A DNA stretch of 14,978 nt from Nanosynbacter sp. (GTDB taxonomy: Bacteria; Patescibacteriota; Saccharimonadia; Saccharimonadales; Saccharimonadaceae), in NCBI GenBank assembly GCA_015257665.1, contig JABZJS010000016.1, positions 1 to 14,978 on the forward strand, given 5' to 3'. The position numbers and the translations under genes are program-made. The notes beneath the pieces are model-generated. The model did no database searches and was not told where the DNA came from. It worked only from the letters and a program-made list of their open reading frames with translations. Below, piece by piece: positions 1-7,326 of this stretch (its first letter is position 1; each line of letters starts with the position of its first letter).

Positions 1-39
1 TACCCACAAAATCCGTTTTGGTTTGAAGCTTGGTTTCAT
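1..39 (-). CDS. 5' end of an unknown gene running off the window
   Basis: An ATG at 39 opens a frame of 13 codons (MKPSFKPKRILWV) that continues past the left edge. The start is supported by a TATACT box that ends exactly six bases before the ATG, the same arrangement seen at argS in this window. Nothing in 13 residues allows a functional call. The basic, hydrophilic beginning does not look like a signal peptide. Confidence 0.45.
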   Translation of the reverse strand, partial: MKPSFKPKRILWV

Positions 40-45
40 GCTTCT

Positions 46-51
46 AGTATA
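46..51 (-). promoter_or_regulatory. -10 box of a probable leaderless promoter
   Basis: TATACT on the minus strand, followed by six bases (AGAAGC) and ATG. Counting seven bases from the last base of the -10 puts the transcription start on the A of the ATG. No convincing -35 and no Shine-Dalgarno site are visible. Confidence 0.45.
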
Positions 52-64
52 CTACGTTTTGCGA

Positions 65-1033
65 TCAGACATAATCACGGGCATACCGATCAGGGACTTG
101 CTTCATCAACCGCGCAACCTCCTCACTGTCTTGCTGTGTCATGCCATACGCAAGCGTTGCACGTGCCCCTATAGACGGTTCAAACTGAACGCACTCGACA
201 AGCTGCTGGTAGAGCGATTCAACCGTATCATATGGCATATCAGGTGCAAGGCCAAACTGCCGCAGGTTTGCAACATACTGCTCAGCAACCGGATAGCCTC
301 GCTCAAGTGCTTTATCAAGCTGCAATGCCTGCATAAAGTAATCATCCGTTGGATCACCATAAACATCATGGCGCAGATCAAGTCCCTCGATCCGCGCCTC
401 AGCAATACCCTGGGTCTGCAGCTCAGCAAGTAACCGCACAGCCTTGAGCGCAAGCTTACTCCCAAGATGATGGTGTGCATTATGCTCGTAGTACGTTGGC
501 CGAATGATATGCTGAGCCATATCAATCACCGCCTGGGTTGTTGCATAGAGAAGCCATTCGTGGCGCTCTTTTGTCAGCAGCACTTGGTTGATCGTAAAAT
601 CATGTGCGCCCATATAGTCATCAATCGATCCAATATACTCAGCCCCATACCCATACCGAGCATCACGTGGCGAGCAGTGCGCAGCAAGCGCCTGGGCTGT
701 TTGCTCAACCACTGCGGCATCATAGCCTTGGCGATCCACACTATCACCAAGCACGACAAGATCAATATCGCGTGGTGGTGCGAGCGGTGCAGTATGTTCA
801 ATCAGCAATGCCAACACAGTGCGTGCTGCACCACCCTTGATACCAATATACTCAGGGATATCATCAAGCGGTACCTCGAGCGGCGCGCGCTGCATCTGTT
901 CAGCAGACACAGCATACTCATATATCTCATGAGTGCCTGTCTCCCCCTCAAAGCGACGACGTGCCGCTTGGAGCAGTTGGAGCGCTGGGTCGTGATTAAA
1001 AGATGGCAGTATATCTTTAGGCGTTCGCATCAT
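65..1033 (-). CDS. Divergent nucleotidyltransferase-fold protein (CCA-adding / poly(A) polymerase head-like)
   Basis: 322 residues from the ATG at 1033. The core resembles the head domain of the polymerase-beta-type tRNA nucleotidyltransferases: a GG turn with following Arg (G67, G68, R71), a DxD pair on the next strand (D89, D91, in RDIDLVV), and later DFTIN (145-149), matching the RRDFTIN segment of that family. The C-terminal part (about 185-320) is mostly helical, with no recognised domain. It is shorter than typical CCA enzymes (about 400-450 residues) and I see no HD domain, so real CCA addition is not assured. The frame is open to a TTG at 1069, but that would lie upstream of the -10 box at 1056-1061, so the first of two tandem ATGs is preferred. 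No Shine-Dalgarno is visible. It could instead be an orphan nucleotidyltransferase of unknown substrate. Confidence 0.6.
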   Translation of the reverse strand: MMRTPKDILPSFNHDPALQLLQAARRRFEGETGTHEIYEYAVSAEQMQRAPLEVPLDDIPEYIGIKGGAARTVLALLIEHTAPLAPPRDIDLVVLGDSVDRQGYDAAVVEQTAQALAAHCSPRDARYGYGAEYIGSIDDYMGAHDFTINQVLLTKERHEWLLYATTQAVIDMAQHIIRPTYYEHNAHHHLGSKLALKAVRLLAELQTQGIAEARIEGLDLRHDVYGDPTDDYFMQALQLDKALERGYPVAEQYVANLRQFGLAPDMPYDTVESLYQQLVECVQFEPSIGARATLAYGMTQQDSEEVARLMKQVPDRYARDYV

Positions 1034-1055
1034 CGTGGTCAAACCGTAAAAACAT

Positions 1056-1064
1056 AGTATACCA
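1056..1064 (-). promoter_or_regulatory. Extended -10 promoter of the nucleotidyltransferase-like gene
   Basis: TGGTATACT on the minus strand (TGn plus a 5/6 -10 hexamer). The predicted start near 1049 gives a leader of about 16 bases before the ATG at 1033, without a Shine-Dalgarno site. No good -35. Confidence 0.45.
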
Positions 1065-1069
1065 CACAA

Positions 1070-1292
1070 AGAGGGATACCGCTCATTTTTTCACTACACA
1101 TCCCCTTTACTAATACGCAAGTTAGTGTACTACTTTTTTATTCAGGTGTCTTTACTTGCCTTCCCACCTCCTTATTCCAGGATATAATTATGAGGTAAAT
1201 CCTCTCTCCTACCCCTGTTATTTCCGAATTATTCAATCATATGTTCACGCTCAGTAGGTGTTTGGGTAGTGCGCAAATTTATTATTCACCAT
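1070..1292. other. Intergenic stretch without a recognisable gene
   Basis: No reading frame here has a supported start. The only signals seen are a perfect TATAAT on the plus strand at 1183-1188 without a properly spaced -35, and a short ACTAA/TTAGT inverted repeat near 1109-1127. Neither is convincing. The stretch lies between the promoter of the nucleotidyltransferase-like gene and the terminator of mscL. Confidence 0.4.
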
Positions 1293-1322
1293 AGAAAAAC
1301 CACACCCTGAGTGGGTGTGGTT
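1293..1322 (-). terminator. Intrinsic terminator downstream of mscL
   Basis: A perfect 10-bp stem (AACCACACCC at 1298-1307 with GGGTGTGGTT at 1313-1322, loop TGAGT), followed on the minus strand by TTTTTC. It lies 26 bases past the mscL stop and is the clearest rho-independent terminator in the window. Confidence 0.9.
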
Positions 1323-1347
1323 GATCGCTCTGAGGCTTCTCGCCTCT

Positions 1348-1797
1348 TTAGTCTTTTTTCTTGTCCAAGCGGTCGAGCTTGAGCAGGTGGATGATCAGGT
1401 AGATGACAAATGCTGTGGCGATCAGGGTGATCAGCGAGCTCACGAAAGCTCCCCACGCGAAGTCAGCGCTGCGCCCAGCAATCTCAATATGCGTACTAGC
1501 AGCCTCGAGCCCCTTCTGCGAACCCACAATGAACTGCACCACTGGGCTAATGAACCCTTGGACTAATTTTTTAACCGTATCGCCAGCAGCAGTACCAATC
1601 GCCAAACCAACAGCCAAGCCAACGACGCCCTGCTCACGGATGAAGTCGGCAAAACCGCCGAGGTGGCTATTCTTCATCTTCTGTTCCATCGCTTGGGCAG
1701 CAGCTGCAGCCTCTTGGGCAGCCTTACGTGGGGTGCGACGCGTAGCAGGCTTCTTTGCAGTAGCTGCTTTGGTTTTGGTTGTTTTTCGTTCTGCCAT
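1348..1797 (-). CDS. mscL: Large-conductance mechanosensitive channel MscL, with a basic N-terminal extension
   Basis: 149 residues. The protein should sit in the cytoplasmic membrane as a homopentamer and open under extreme tension to release solutes on hypo-osmotic shock. The family signature is visible at 49-85: FADFIREQGVVGLAVGLAIG followed by a second conserved stretch ending in ISPVV, aligning with the FxxFxxRGNVxDLAVGxxIG region of MscL. Transmembrane helices run at about 57-75 and 113-137, with a periplasmic loop between and a Lys/Asp-rich C-terminus. Unusual is the first 44-residue segment, rich in Lys, Arg, Ala and Thr and histone-H1-like; typical MscL starts directly with the amphipathic helix. 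The ATG has a good Shine-Dalgarno (AAGGAG, seven bases upstream), so the extension is really translated. The gene has its own promoter and terminator and so is monocistronic. Confidence 0.85.
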   Translation of the reverse strand: MAERKTTKTKAATAKKPATRRTPRKAAQEAAAAAQAMEQKMKNSHLGGFADFIREQGVVGLAVGLAIGTAAGDTVKKLVQGFISPVVQFIVGSQKGLEAASTHIEIAGRSADFAWGAFVSSLITLIATAFVIYLIIHLLKLDRLDKKKD

Positions 1798-1828
1798 AGG
1801 TTCTCCTTATTAACCATTGTTTATTCAA

Positions 1829-1837
1829 ATTATAGCA
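1829..1837 (-). promoter_or_regulatory. mscL extended -10 promoter
   Basis: TGCTATAAT on the minus strand, a perfect extended -10. The predicted start near 1822 gives a leader of about 25 bases containing the AAGGAG Shine-Dalgarno (1803-1808). No -35 match, as is common for extended -10 promoters. It begins just past the stop codon of the upstream gene. Confidence 0.7.
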
Positions 1838-1853
1838 TATTCTGCATTAATTG

Positions 1854-3134
1854 CTAGCGCTCTTGTGTTGGTGGTGTTCTATGGCGCGAGGACTTCGCTA
1901 ACCGCTTCTCAATCTTCTTTTTGTCTTGCTTGGCATCTGCGATCCTCTTCAGACGCGTCTTCCTAAAACCATATGACAACACTGGCTTACGCGCCACCAC
2001 CCGCCCTACGCTCGCCAAGAACTCGTCATTATCAGGCGGTAACTTAAACAACTCATCATCGTCATCATTATTATTATCATACTCTTTTATCGCTTCGTCT
2101 ATCTTCTTGGGGTCACTCTCAGCTTTTGCAATCCTGCGCAGTGTATCACCCTTAAAGAACCGACTCTCCGAAGTATCGTCGGGCAGCAAGCTTGCCTTGA
2201 TCACATCCGCTAAGGCCAGGGCGCTATCCCCCATATGCCGATCGATGAGTTTTGTGCGCAGAGCCTTTGCATGCTTAAGCTTGTTGCGTGGATCAATATC
2301 TGGATAGATACCAGCAAATTGATCAATAATATCCTCACTCGCAGCAACTGGATCGGGGTTATTGCTCAGTGTATTAATAATCACATTATGATACAGGCGC
2401 AACATTTCGCGGCCTGGCACTGATGGCATAGTAATAAGCTGCAGCTGGCTATGGAGCAAATAGTCATACACATCGTCATCTTGATGGCGGCTGTCTTTAT
2501 CAAAACTCAGCCAGAACCGCTCATTTATGAATTTTTGGCGCTTACCTGGATCATCTATATCGACTTTTCGTAATAATTCACTAGTCTGCAAGGTATTAAT
2601 CGCGCGCAGCTCACCACGCCATAATTGGTCAAGCGGGTCTTCACCACCAACCGCCTTGGTCGTTTCTTGGTAAAACTCCTTGGTTGCAACATCGAGCAAA
2701 AACGAGCGCTTGCTTCCACTCGTGCGGTCAAACAACATAACCACTGCATGCTGGTTAACATACCCAACATAATGCTCCACCCCTATTTGATCCAAGCACT
2801 CCGATGCCACAATGGTGTAGCCATAGCAATTAGCCTTCTCGCGTTGCGCGAGGAGTTCTGCAGTCAACAGTGGTGTTGCTTCATCCATGTCTTCGAATTC
2901 AAGTGTCTGCCGCACCAAGTGACCCACAAGAATAGCTGCTTCGATCGCGTCATCAAATGTCAGCGGCGACTGCTCGTAGGCTGTGCCGATGATCTTGAGC
3001 TGAGTAGAATCGGGCAAACGCTGGCGGCCAATCTCGGGATTGCTCTCCGCTATACTACGTCTTGGTGTCTTGAGCCCTGCCATCAGCGACTCATCTAAGA
3101 TAGATGGATTGGTATGTGGCGTACGCTCACCCAC
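1854..3134 (-). CDS. Transglutaminase-like protein (Cys-His-Asp), SirB1-like layout, function unknown
   Basis: 426 residues. I do not know this protein by name. Residues 98-155 have the order and spacing of a transglutaminase-like papain fold: Cys103 at the start of a helix (ANCYGYTIVASECL), His129 on a strand (YVNQHAVVML), and Asp148 on the next strand (FLLDVATKEFY). A helical region follows (about 236-345), beginning VPGREMLRLYHNVI, which recalls the segment after the core in SirB1/UPF0162 proteins. The C-terminus is charged: an N/D-rich run (353-361) and a Lys/Arg tail. No signal peptide, so probably cytoplasmic. The GTG start overlaps the argS stop in TAGTG, with GGAG eight bases upstream, implying translation coupled to argS. 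An alternative ATG lies at 3083 (Met18). Hydrolase, protease or inactive scaffold are all possible. Confidence 0.55.
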   Translation of the reverse strand: MGERTPHTNPSILDESLMAGLKTPRRSIAESNPEIGRQRLPDSTQLKIIGTAYEQSPLTFDDAIEAAILVGHLVRQTLEFEDMDEATPLLTAELLAQREKANCYGYTIVASECLDQIGVEHYVGYVNQHAVVMLFDRTSGSKRSFLLDVATKEFYQETTKAVGGEDPLDQLWRGELRAINTLQTSELLRKVDIDDPGKRQKFINERFWLSFDKDSRHQDDDVYDYLLHSQLQLITMPSVPGREMLRLYHNVIINTLSNNPDPVAASEDIIDQFAGIYPDIDPRNKLKHAKALRTKLIDRHMGDSALALADVIKASLLPDDTSESRFFKGDTLRRIAKAESDPKKIDEAIKEYDNNNDDDDELFKLPPDNDEFLASVGRVVARKPVLSYGFRKTRLKRIADAKQDKKKIEKRLAKSSRHRTPPTQER

Positions 3135-4798
3135 TACAACCGCTCCGGCGCTTCGATACCGAGCAGGGCAAGGCCAGCAGCCAGGGTGTCGCGGTAGCGC
3201 TGCACCAGGCTGAGGCGCTCAGCCTGGCGCGGGCTGCCAACGACACGGTTTTTCTCGTAGAAGCGGTTAAATTCTTGGGCAAGCTCATAGAGGTAGTGGC
3301 AGATGCCATGCACAAGATACTCGCGGGCAGCCTTCTCAACGACCTCTGGATATTCGCTCAGCTTGCGCAGGAGCAGGCGCTCATCATCAGTGCAATCGGT
3401 TGGCTCGGCAGGCTCGGCACTCGCCTTGGCAAGAATACTACAGGCCCGAGCATGAGCATATTGAATATAGGGGCCAGAATTGCCCTGCAAGCTCACCGTC
3501 TCATCCATATCAAAGGCGATATCGTTGCCCATACGATACTTCGCAAAAGCGTACTTGATCGCCCCCAATGCCACCTGGCGCTGCACCACTGGGTCTGCCG
3601 TGAGGCGTGCGACGCGCTCTTGAACGATGGCAAGCACATCGGCCGCTCGCGCCACATTACCCAGGCGCGAACTCATCTTGCTACCATCACCAAAGCGCAC
3701 CGTACCATTGGTCAGGTGAGTCATTCGCCCAGCTAGCTCAGGCCGGAAGAGCTCAGCCGCAGCATACACCACGCGCATATACTCCTTTTGGTCGTTGCCA
3801 GTGATGAGAATCCGGTGGTCGAAGTGGTAGTCTGCCACTTCTTTCCAGATAACGCCAATGTCCTTTGTCTCGTACGTCGGCAGACCGTTAGACGTCACAA
3901 AAACGCGGGTGTGCAGATGCTTCGCGGGATCACCGACGAAGACCACTGCCCCCTCAGACCGCTGCAAATTCCCCCGCTCCAGCTGCTCGTACACCACGGC
4001 CAGGCCAATCGGTGCAGTGCTACTCTCGGGGATATAGTCAAGATGATCGACCTGAATCATCACATAGAAGGCGTCGAAGTAATCCAAGCTCCACTGGCGC
4101 GTCGTCCAATAGATCTGAGCCAGTGGCGTATTATGCTCATCATGCTCGTGGTAGCTATAGACTAACTTGTTAAACTCAATAATCTCTTGCTTCGCCGTCT
4201 CGTTCTCTTCGTACGCTTTAGCACCGATCACATAGGCCTGGCTAATCCACCGCGCCCGAGCAAAGACATCGCTCTCTACCTCTGGTAACTTCTCTGGTAG
4301 CTCGCCGCCTAGTGTGTGGCGCATCCCCCATAAACACTTAGCGACGTGCAGGCCGACATCACCACCAAAGCTGGCTCGGTCTACCGCCGCGCCAACCGAC
4401 TCAATGATCCGCGCTAATATATCGCCATACACCGTCTGGTACAGGTGGCCGGTGTGCAGCTCCTTAAAGGCGTTGGGGCAGCTATATTCCAGCGTGTAGC
4501 GCATGCCGCCATAGATCTGCTGCGGTGCGGTATTGGCCGCCTGCCACAGCGCTGCGTCGCTCAGGCGGAGATTAATAAAGCCCGGGCCCGCCACGCTCAC
4601 ATCAGAAAACTGGCCAGTCTGGCGCAGCACCGCCGCCACCTCCTCGGCAATCTCGCGCGGCTTCTTGCCCAGTGGCTTAGCAAGCTTGAGTGCGACATTG
4701 GTCGCAAAATCGCCAAACGTCGGCTCCGGCCGCGTTAATTCCACTGGCGGTGTTTGTTGATAAAGAGTATATACTGCATCACGAATCGTCTGTTCCAT
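3134..4798 (-). CDS. argS: Arginine--tRNA ligase
   Basis: 554 residues, class I aminoacyl-tRNA synthetase that charges tRNA-Arg in the cytoplasm. Domains in order: the N-terminal Add-1 domain (1-80, with FGDFATNVALKLAK and GPGFINLRLS); the catalytic Rossmann fold with the HIGH-type motif HTGH (115-118) in NAFKELHTGHLY; the KMSKS-type loop KMSS (374-377) in GDGSKMSSRLGN; and the DALR anticodon-binding domain, starting around 435 (LQGNSGPYIQYAHARA). Length is normal for bacterial ArgRS. The frame stays open upstream to 5068, but this would overlap pyrG. The ATG at 4798 is chosen because homology begins there and a TATACT box lies exactly six bases before it. The stop overlaps the start of the transglutaminase-like gene. 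Confidence 0.96.
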   Translation of the reverse strand: MEQTIRDAVYTLYQQTPPVELTRPEPTFGDFATNVALKLAKPLGKKPREIAEEVAAVLRQTGQFSDVSVAGPGFINLRLSDAALWQAANTAPQQIYGGMRYTLEYSCPNAFKELHTGHLYQTVYGDILARIIESVGAAVDRASFGGDVGLHVAKCLWGMRHTLGGELPEKLPEVESDVFARARWISQAYVIGAKAYEENETAKQEIIEFNKLVYSYHEHDEHNTPLAQIYWTTRQWSLDYFDAFYVMIQVDHLDYIPESSTAPIGLAVVYEQLERGNLQRSEGAVVFVGDPAKHLHTRVFVTSNGLPTYETKDIGVIWKEVADYHFDHRILITGNDQKEYMRVVYAAAELFRPELAGRMTHLTNGTVRFGDGSKMSSRLGNVARAADVLAIVQERVARLTADPVVQRQVALGAIKYAFAKYRMGNDIAFDMDETVSLQGNSGPYIQYAHARACSILAKASAEPAEPTDCTDDERLLLRKLSEYPEVVEKAAREYLVHGICHYLYELAQEFNRFYEKNRVVGSPRQAERLSLVQRYRDTLAAGLALLGIEAPERL

Positions 4799-4799
4799 G

Positions 4800-4810
4800 A
4801 TTATAGTATA
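4800..4810 (-). promoter_or_regulatory. argS promoter, predicted leaderless
   Basis: TATACT (4805-4810), then ATAATC, then ATG. The predicted transcription start coincides with the A of the start codon at 4798. A second hexamer, TATAAT (4800-4805), overlaps the first but lies too close to the ATG to give an intact message. No Shine-Dalgarno and no good -35. The promoter sits in the 55-base gap after the pyrG stop. Confidence 0.55.
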
Positions 4811-4853
4811 CAACAGATGCAGCGCAAGAATAGCGTAAGCGCAGTGAGAAGGT

Positions 4854-6470
4854 TTACGCCTTGCCCTTCTGCATCCGCTTCTGCCGCTTGAGCGCCGCCT
4901 GCACCAAGCCAGCAAAGAGCGGATGAGCCCGAAATGGCCGCGAGGTAAACTCTGGATGAGCCTGAGTCGCAACAAAGTAGTCGCAGGTCGGTGCCTCGAC
5001 GAACTCGACCAGCCTGCCATCGGGTGACGTACCCGACACCACAATCCCGCCCGCGTTAATAGCAGCAAGATGCGCCTGATTCACCTCATAGCGGTGGCGG
5101 TGACGCTCCACAACCTCCGTTGTCCCATATGTTTTGGCGGTGCGCGAGTCAGTCCGCAATACCGCCGGGTAGTTGCCTAGGCGCATCGTTCCGCCAGTCG
5201 ATTGCTTGCCCTGCTGGTCAGGCATGAGGTAGATAACAGCATCATCTGGCGCAGCGCCACACTCCGCACTGCCAGCCTGGGCCAGACCACCACGGCGGGC
5301 AGCAGCAATCACCGCCACCTGCATCCCCAGGCATATACCAAGATACGGTATATTGTGCTGCAAGCAGTAACTCGCCGCCGCAATCTTCCCCTCCACCCCG
5401 CGCTTGCCAAAGCCACCAGGCACCACCACAGCATCCACAGCGCTGAGCGCTGCGTCGGTCACTGTCTCGGCATTGATCCATTGGATCGTCACCTCGCTGC
5501 GGTGCGCCCAGGCGGCTGCTTTGAGCGCCTCGGTGATGGAAAGATAGGTATCGGCATTATCAACATATTTTGCCACGAGGCCAATCGTCAGTCGCTGGCG
5601 GTAGGTCTGGCTGTCATGCCGGACGAGCTGCTGCCAACGCGTCATATCCGGTACCGTCATATTGCCAGTAAAGCTCGCCAGCACCGGGCCCAATTCGCGC
5701 GCTACCATCAGGGGTACCTTGTAGACCGTATCGACATTTGGCATCATAATGATCCCCTCTGGCCGCACTCCACTGGCAATGGCAATCTTATCCGCCACGC
5801 CACGCGGCGGCGCAATACTGCCCTCGGTGCGAACCGCCACCACATCGGGCATAATACCAAAGCCACGCAGGTCGGCCATGGCATTCTGGGCTGGCTTCGT
5901 CTTGTACTCCTGGCTCGTCGCAAGAAACGGCACATACACCACATGGACAAAGAGACAGTGCTCGCGCCCCACCTCTAATGAGAACTCGCGGATTGCCTCG
6001 ACAAAGCTTAGCCCCTCATAATCTCCCACCGTGCCACCAATCTCCACAATATGCACCTGACCCGCCGCTGCTTGGTGGATGGCTCGCTTGATCGCTTGGG
6101 TGAGGTGCGGCACCAGCTGCACCGTCTGGCCGCCAAACGTCCCGGCCCGCTCATCGGCAATCAAGTCACGCAGCAGCCGCCCCGCCAGCGTAGCATTGCG
6201 CTGGGTCAGCTCGAGGTCTAAGAAGCGCTCATAGTGGCCAAGGTCAAGATCGGTCTCCGCCCCATCTTTAGTAACGAAGCACTCGCCATGCTCCTTGGGG
6301 TTGAGTAGCCCAGCATCGACGTTGAGGTACGGGTCGCACTTTTGCACCGAGACGGTTAAGCCCTTGGCCTGCAGCACCGCGCCAATACTGGCCGCTGTGA
6401 TGCCCTTACCCACCCCAGAGAGTACCCCACCGGTGACAAAAATATACATTGGTTGGTGTGTCTGTGTCAT
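4854..6470 (-). CDS. pyrG: CTP synthase (glutamine hydrolysing)
   Basis: 538 residues; makes CTP from UTP, ATP and glutamine, the last step of pyrimidine nucleotide synthesis. The N-terminal synthetase domain (about 1-270) has GGVLSGVGKG (14-23), the CDPYLNVDAG block (45-54), and EIGGTVGDYEG (143-153). The C-terminal class I glutaminase domain has Cys380 in YLGICLGMQ and the His505/Glu507 pair in TQAHPEF, so the triad is complete. The usual TKPTQHS segment reads TKPAQNA. The frame extends upstream to 6509, but the ATG at 6470 has a GGGAG Shine-Dalgarno with five bases of spacing and lies just after the predicted transcription start, so the 13 extra residues are unlikely. Own promoter; upstream terminator at 6524-6547. 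Confidence 0.96.
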   Translation of the reverse strand: MTQTHQPMYIFVTGGVLSGVGKGITAASIGAVLQAKGLTVSVQKCDPYLNVDAGLLNPKEHGECFVTKDGAETDLDLGHYERFLDLELTQRNATLAGRLLRDLIADERAGTFGGQTVQLVPHLTQAIKRAIHQAAAGQVHIVEIGGTVGDYEGLSFVEAIREFSLEVGREHCLFVHVVYVPFLATSQEYKTKPAQNAMADLRGFGIMPDVVAVRTEGSIAPPRGVADKIAIASGVRPEGIIMMPNVDTVYKVPLMVARELGPVLASFTGNMTVPDMTRWQQLVRHDSQTYRQRLTIGLVAKYVDNADTYLSITEALKAAAWAHRSEVTIQWINAETVTDAALSAVDAVVVPGGFGKRGVEGKIAAASYCLQHNIPYLGICLGMQVAVIAAARRGGLAQAGSAECGAAPDDAVIYLMPDQQGKQSTGGTMRLGNYPAVLRTDSRTAKTYGTTEVVERHRHRYEVNQAHLAAINAGGIVVSGTSPDGRLVEFVEAPTCDYFVATQAHPEFTSRPFRAHPLFAGLVQAALKRQKRMQKGKA

Positions 6471-6491
6471 ACAATCTCCCTCTCGCGTTCT

Positions 6492-6500
6492 ATTGTAGCA
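6492..6500 (-). promoter_or_regulatory. pyrG extended -10 promoter
   Basis: TGCTACAAT on the minus strand; predicted start near 6485, leaving a leader of about 15 bases with the GGGAG site. An isolated TATACT (6514-6519) lies further upstream, overlapping the region just after the preceding terminator, and is a weaker alternative. Confidence 0.6.
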
Positions 6501-6523
6501 TGTATCCATAAGCAGTATACTAG

Positions 6524-6547
6524 CAAAAAACCAGCCCGATCGCTGGT
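6524..6547 (-). terminator. Intrinsic terminator after the 79-residue gene
   Basis: Minus strand: stem ACCAGC (6542-6547) with GCTGGT (6530-6535), six-base loop, followed by TTTTTTGC. It lies 28 bases past the stop at 6575 and separates that gene from the pyrG promoter. Confidence 0.85.
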
Positions 6548-6574
6548 CTTCTGCTGGTTATCGATATACGCCAC

Positions 6575-6814
6575 CTATTGGCAGCCCTCGCACATCGTTA
6601 GCTCCGCTGGATCTGGCATAATAACAGGAGTGCCACCTGCCGCTGCTTGGTCGACGGCAACTTGCTGAGCAGCCAGCAGTGCCTGCTCGATAGCGTCAAG
6701 CTTTTCCTCCAGCGTCATATCGTCCGTCAGCTGGGGCTTGGTAGTCTGTGCCTGCGTGGTGGTTATCGTTGTTGTATCTGTGATTGGTGCTATTGTTGCT
6801 GTGGTTTGTGTCAT
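6575..6814 (-). CDS. 79-residue protein ending in CEGCQ; candidate detached NrdA redox tail
   Basis: 79 residues from the ATG at 6814 (GGGAG Shine-Dalgarno upstream). Three parts are visible: a Thr/Gln/Ile-rich, low-complexity N-terminus (1-26), a predicted helix (about 34-58, TLEEKLDAIEQALLAAQQ), and a tail, MPDPAELTMCEGCQ, with Cys75 and Cys78. The C-terminal CxxC followed by one residue resembles the reducing tail of many class I NrdA proteins, which often end in forms such as CEACQ or CESCQ. The NrdA in this window lacks any tail cysteine. The gene has its own terminator and a promoter carrying the same palindromic operator type as nrdA. Inferred role: a reductant arm supplied in trans to NrdA. 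It could instead be an unrelated small redox or metal-binding protein. Confidence 0.6.
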   Translation of the reverse strand: MTQTTATIAPITDTTTITTTQAQTTKPQLTDDMTLEEKLDAIEQALLAAQQVAVDQAAAGGTPVIMPDPAELTMCEGCQ

Positions 6815-6834
6815 AATAATTACTCCCGACCCGT

Positions 6835-6871
6835 TGTGATTATAATGTCTATTGTACGCTATATATAGCGT
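6835..6871 (-). promoter_or_regulatory. Promoter with NrdR-type operator upstream of the 79-residue gene
   Basis: ACGCTATATATAGCGT (6856-6871) is a perfect 16-bp palindrome, differing from the general NrdR-box consensus ACACTATATATAGTGT at one symmetric base pair. A weaker box (6835-6850, AGACATTATAATCACA on the minus strand) is centred exactly 21 bp away and contains the -10 TATAAT (6839-6844). The predicted start near 6832 gives a leader of about 17 bases. No -35 match; the palindrome occupies that place. Consensus recalled from the literature, not searched. Confidence 0.65.
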
Positions 6872-6872
6872 T

Positions 6873-7268
6873 TTAGGCAAGGTAATGCACCCAATTTTCT
6901 GTTGTGAAATTATCATCCGGCTGGCCAATCGGTGCGACATACCACTGCGGCTGAGCACACTGCGGACGAAAATCCCCCAGCTTAGCCGTATACGCCTCGG
7001 TCATGGCCGCGATCTCATCCTCGCGGGCTTCGCGCACTGTGGTGTGGAGGTAAACGGCCTGCTTCGCATCATTCCACACTACAAACTCTGCCCGTCCAGT
7101 GCGAAAGGCGTTGTGCGAGTGACGCGCCTCTTTGTCCGACAGCCAGGCGATCTCATCCCCCACCCGCACAAAGTGCAGTGGCGTCACCAGCGGCGTGCGA
7201 TCGCGATTCACGGTAGCTAGCGCGCCAACCGGCACGGTATCGAGGATGGTTTGCGTGAGGGTATTCAT
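6873..7268 (-). CDS. Pyridoxamine 5'-phosphate oxidase-related FMN-binding split-barrel protein
   Basis: 131 residues. The N-terminal pattern (VGALATVNRDRTPLVTPLHFVRVGDEIAWLSDKEARHSHNA, about 14-54) follows the PNPOx-like split barrel: a beta strand with A-T-V, a turn, then P-x-x-T-P-x-H/W-F and a strand with hydrophobic residues before K/S residues that in relatives contact FMN phosphate. The length is that of the short members of this superfamily, which act as small flavin reductases or oxidases of unknown substrate rather than as true PdxH. It ends two bases from the NrdR-type operator of the next gene. ATG with AAAGGA upstream, spacing rather long (about 11). No promoter is obvious. Substrate cannot be told from sequence. 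Confidence 0.7.
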   Translation of the reverse strand: MNTLTQTILDTVPVGALATVNRDRTPLVTPLHFVRVGDEIAWLSDKEARHSHNAFRTGRAEFVVWNDAKQAVYLHTTVREAREDEIAAMTEAYTAKLGDFRPQCAQPQWYVAPIGQPDDNFTTENWVHYLA

Positions 7269-7326
7269 GGTGGTTATATTCCTTTCGTATCTAATTTGCG
7301 AATATTATTTATTGCATCAGCGGGCC

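Noticed and set aside
467..1057. Open frame of 196 codons on the plus strand
   Set aside because: It runs antisense to the nucleotidyltransferase-like gene, shows no domain, and its composition is what a reverse-strand shadow gives.
1183..1188. TATAAT on the plus strand as a promoter
   Set aside because: There is no properly spaced -35 or TG extension, and no plus-strand gene follows; it would run antisense into mscL.
3104..3736. Open frame of 210 codons on the plus strand
   Set aside because: It is antisense to the conserved DALR and KMSKS region of argS, with no supporting start signal.
5202..5978. Open frame of 258 codons on the plus strand
   Set aside because: It lies entirely opposite pyrG, whose motifs are intact; its translation has no recognisable domain.
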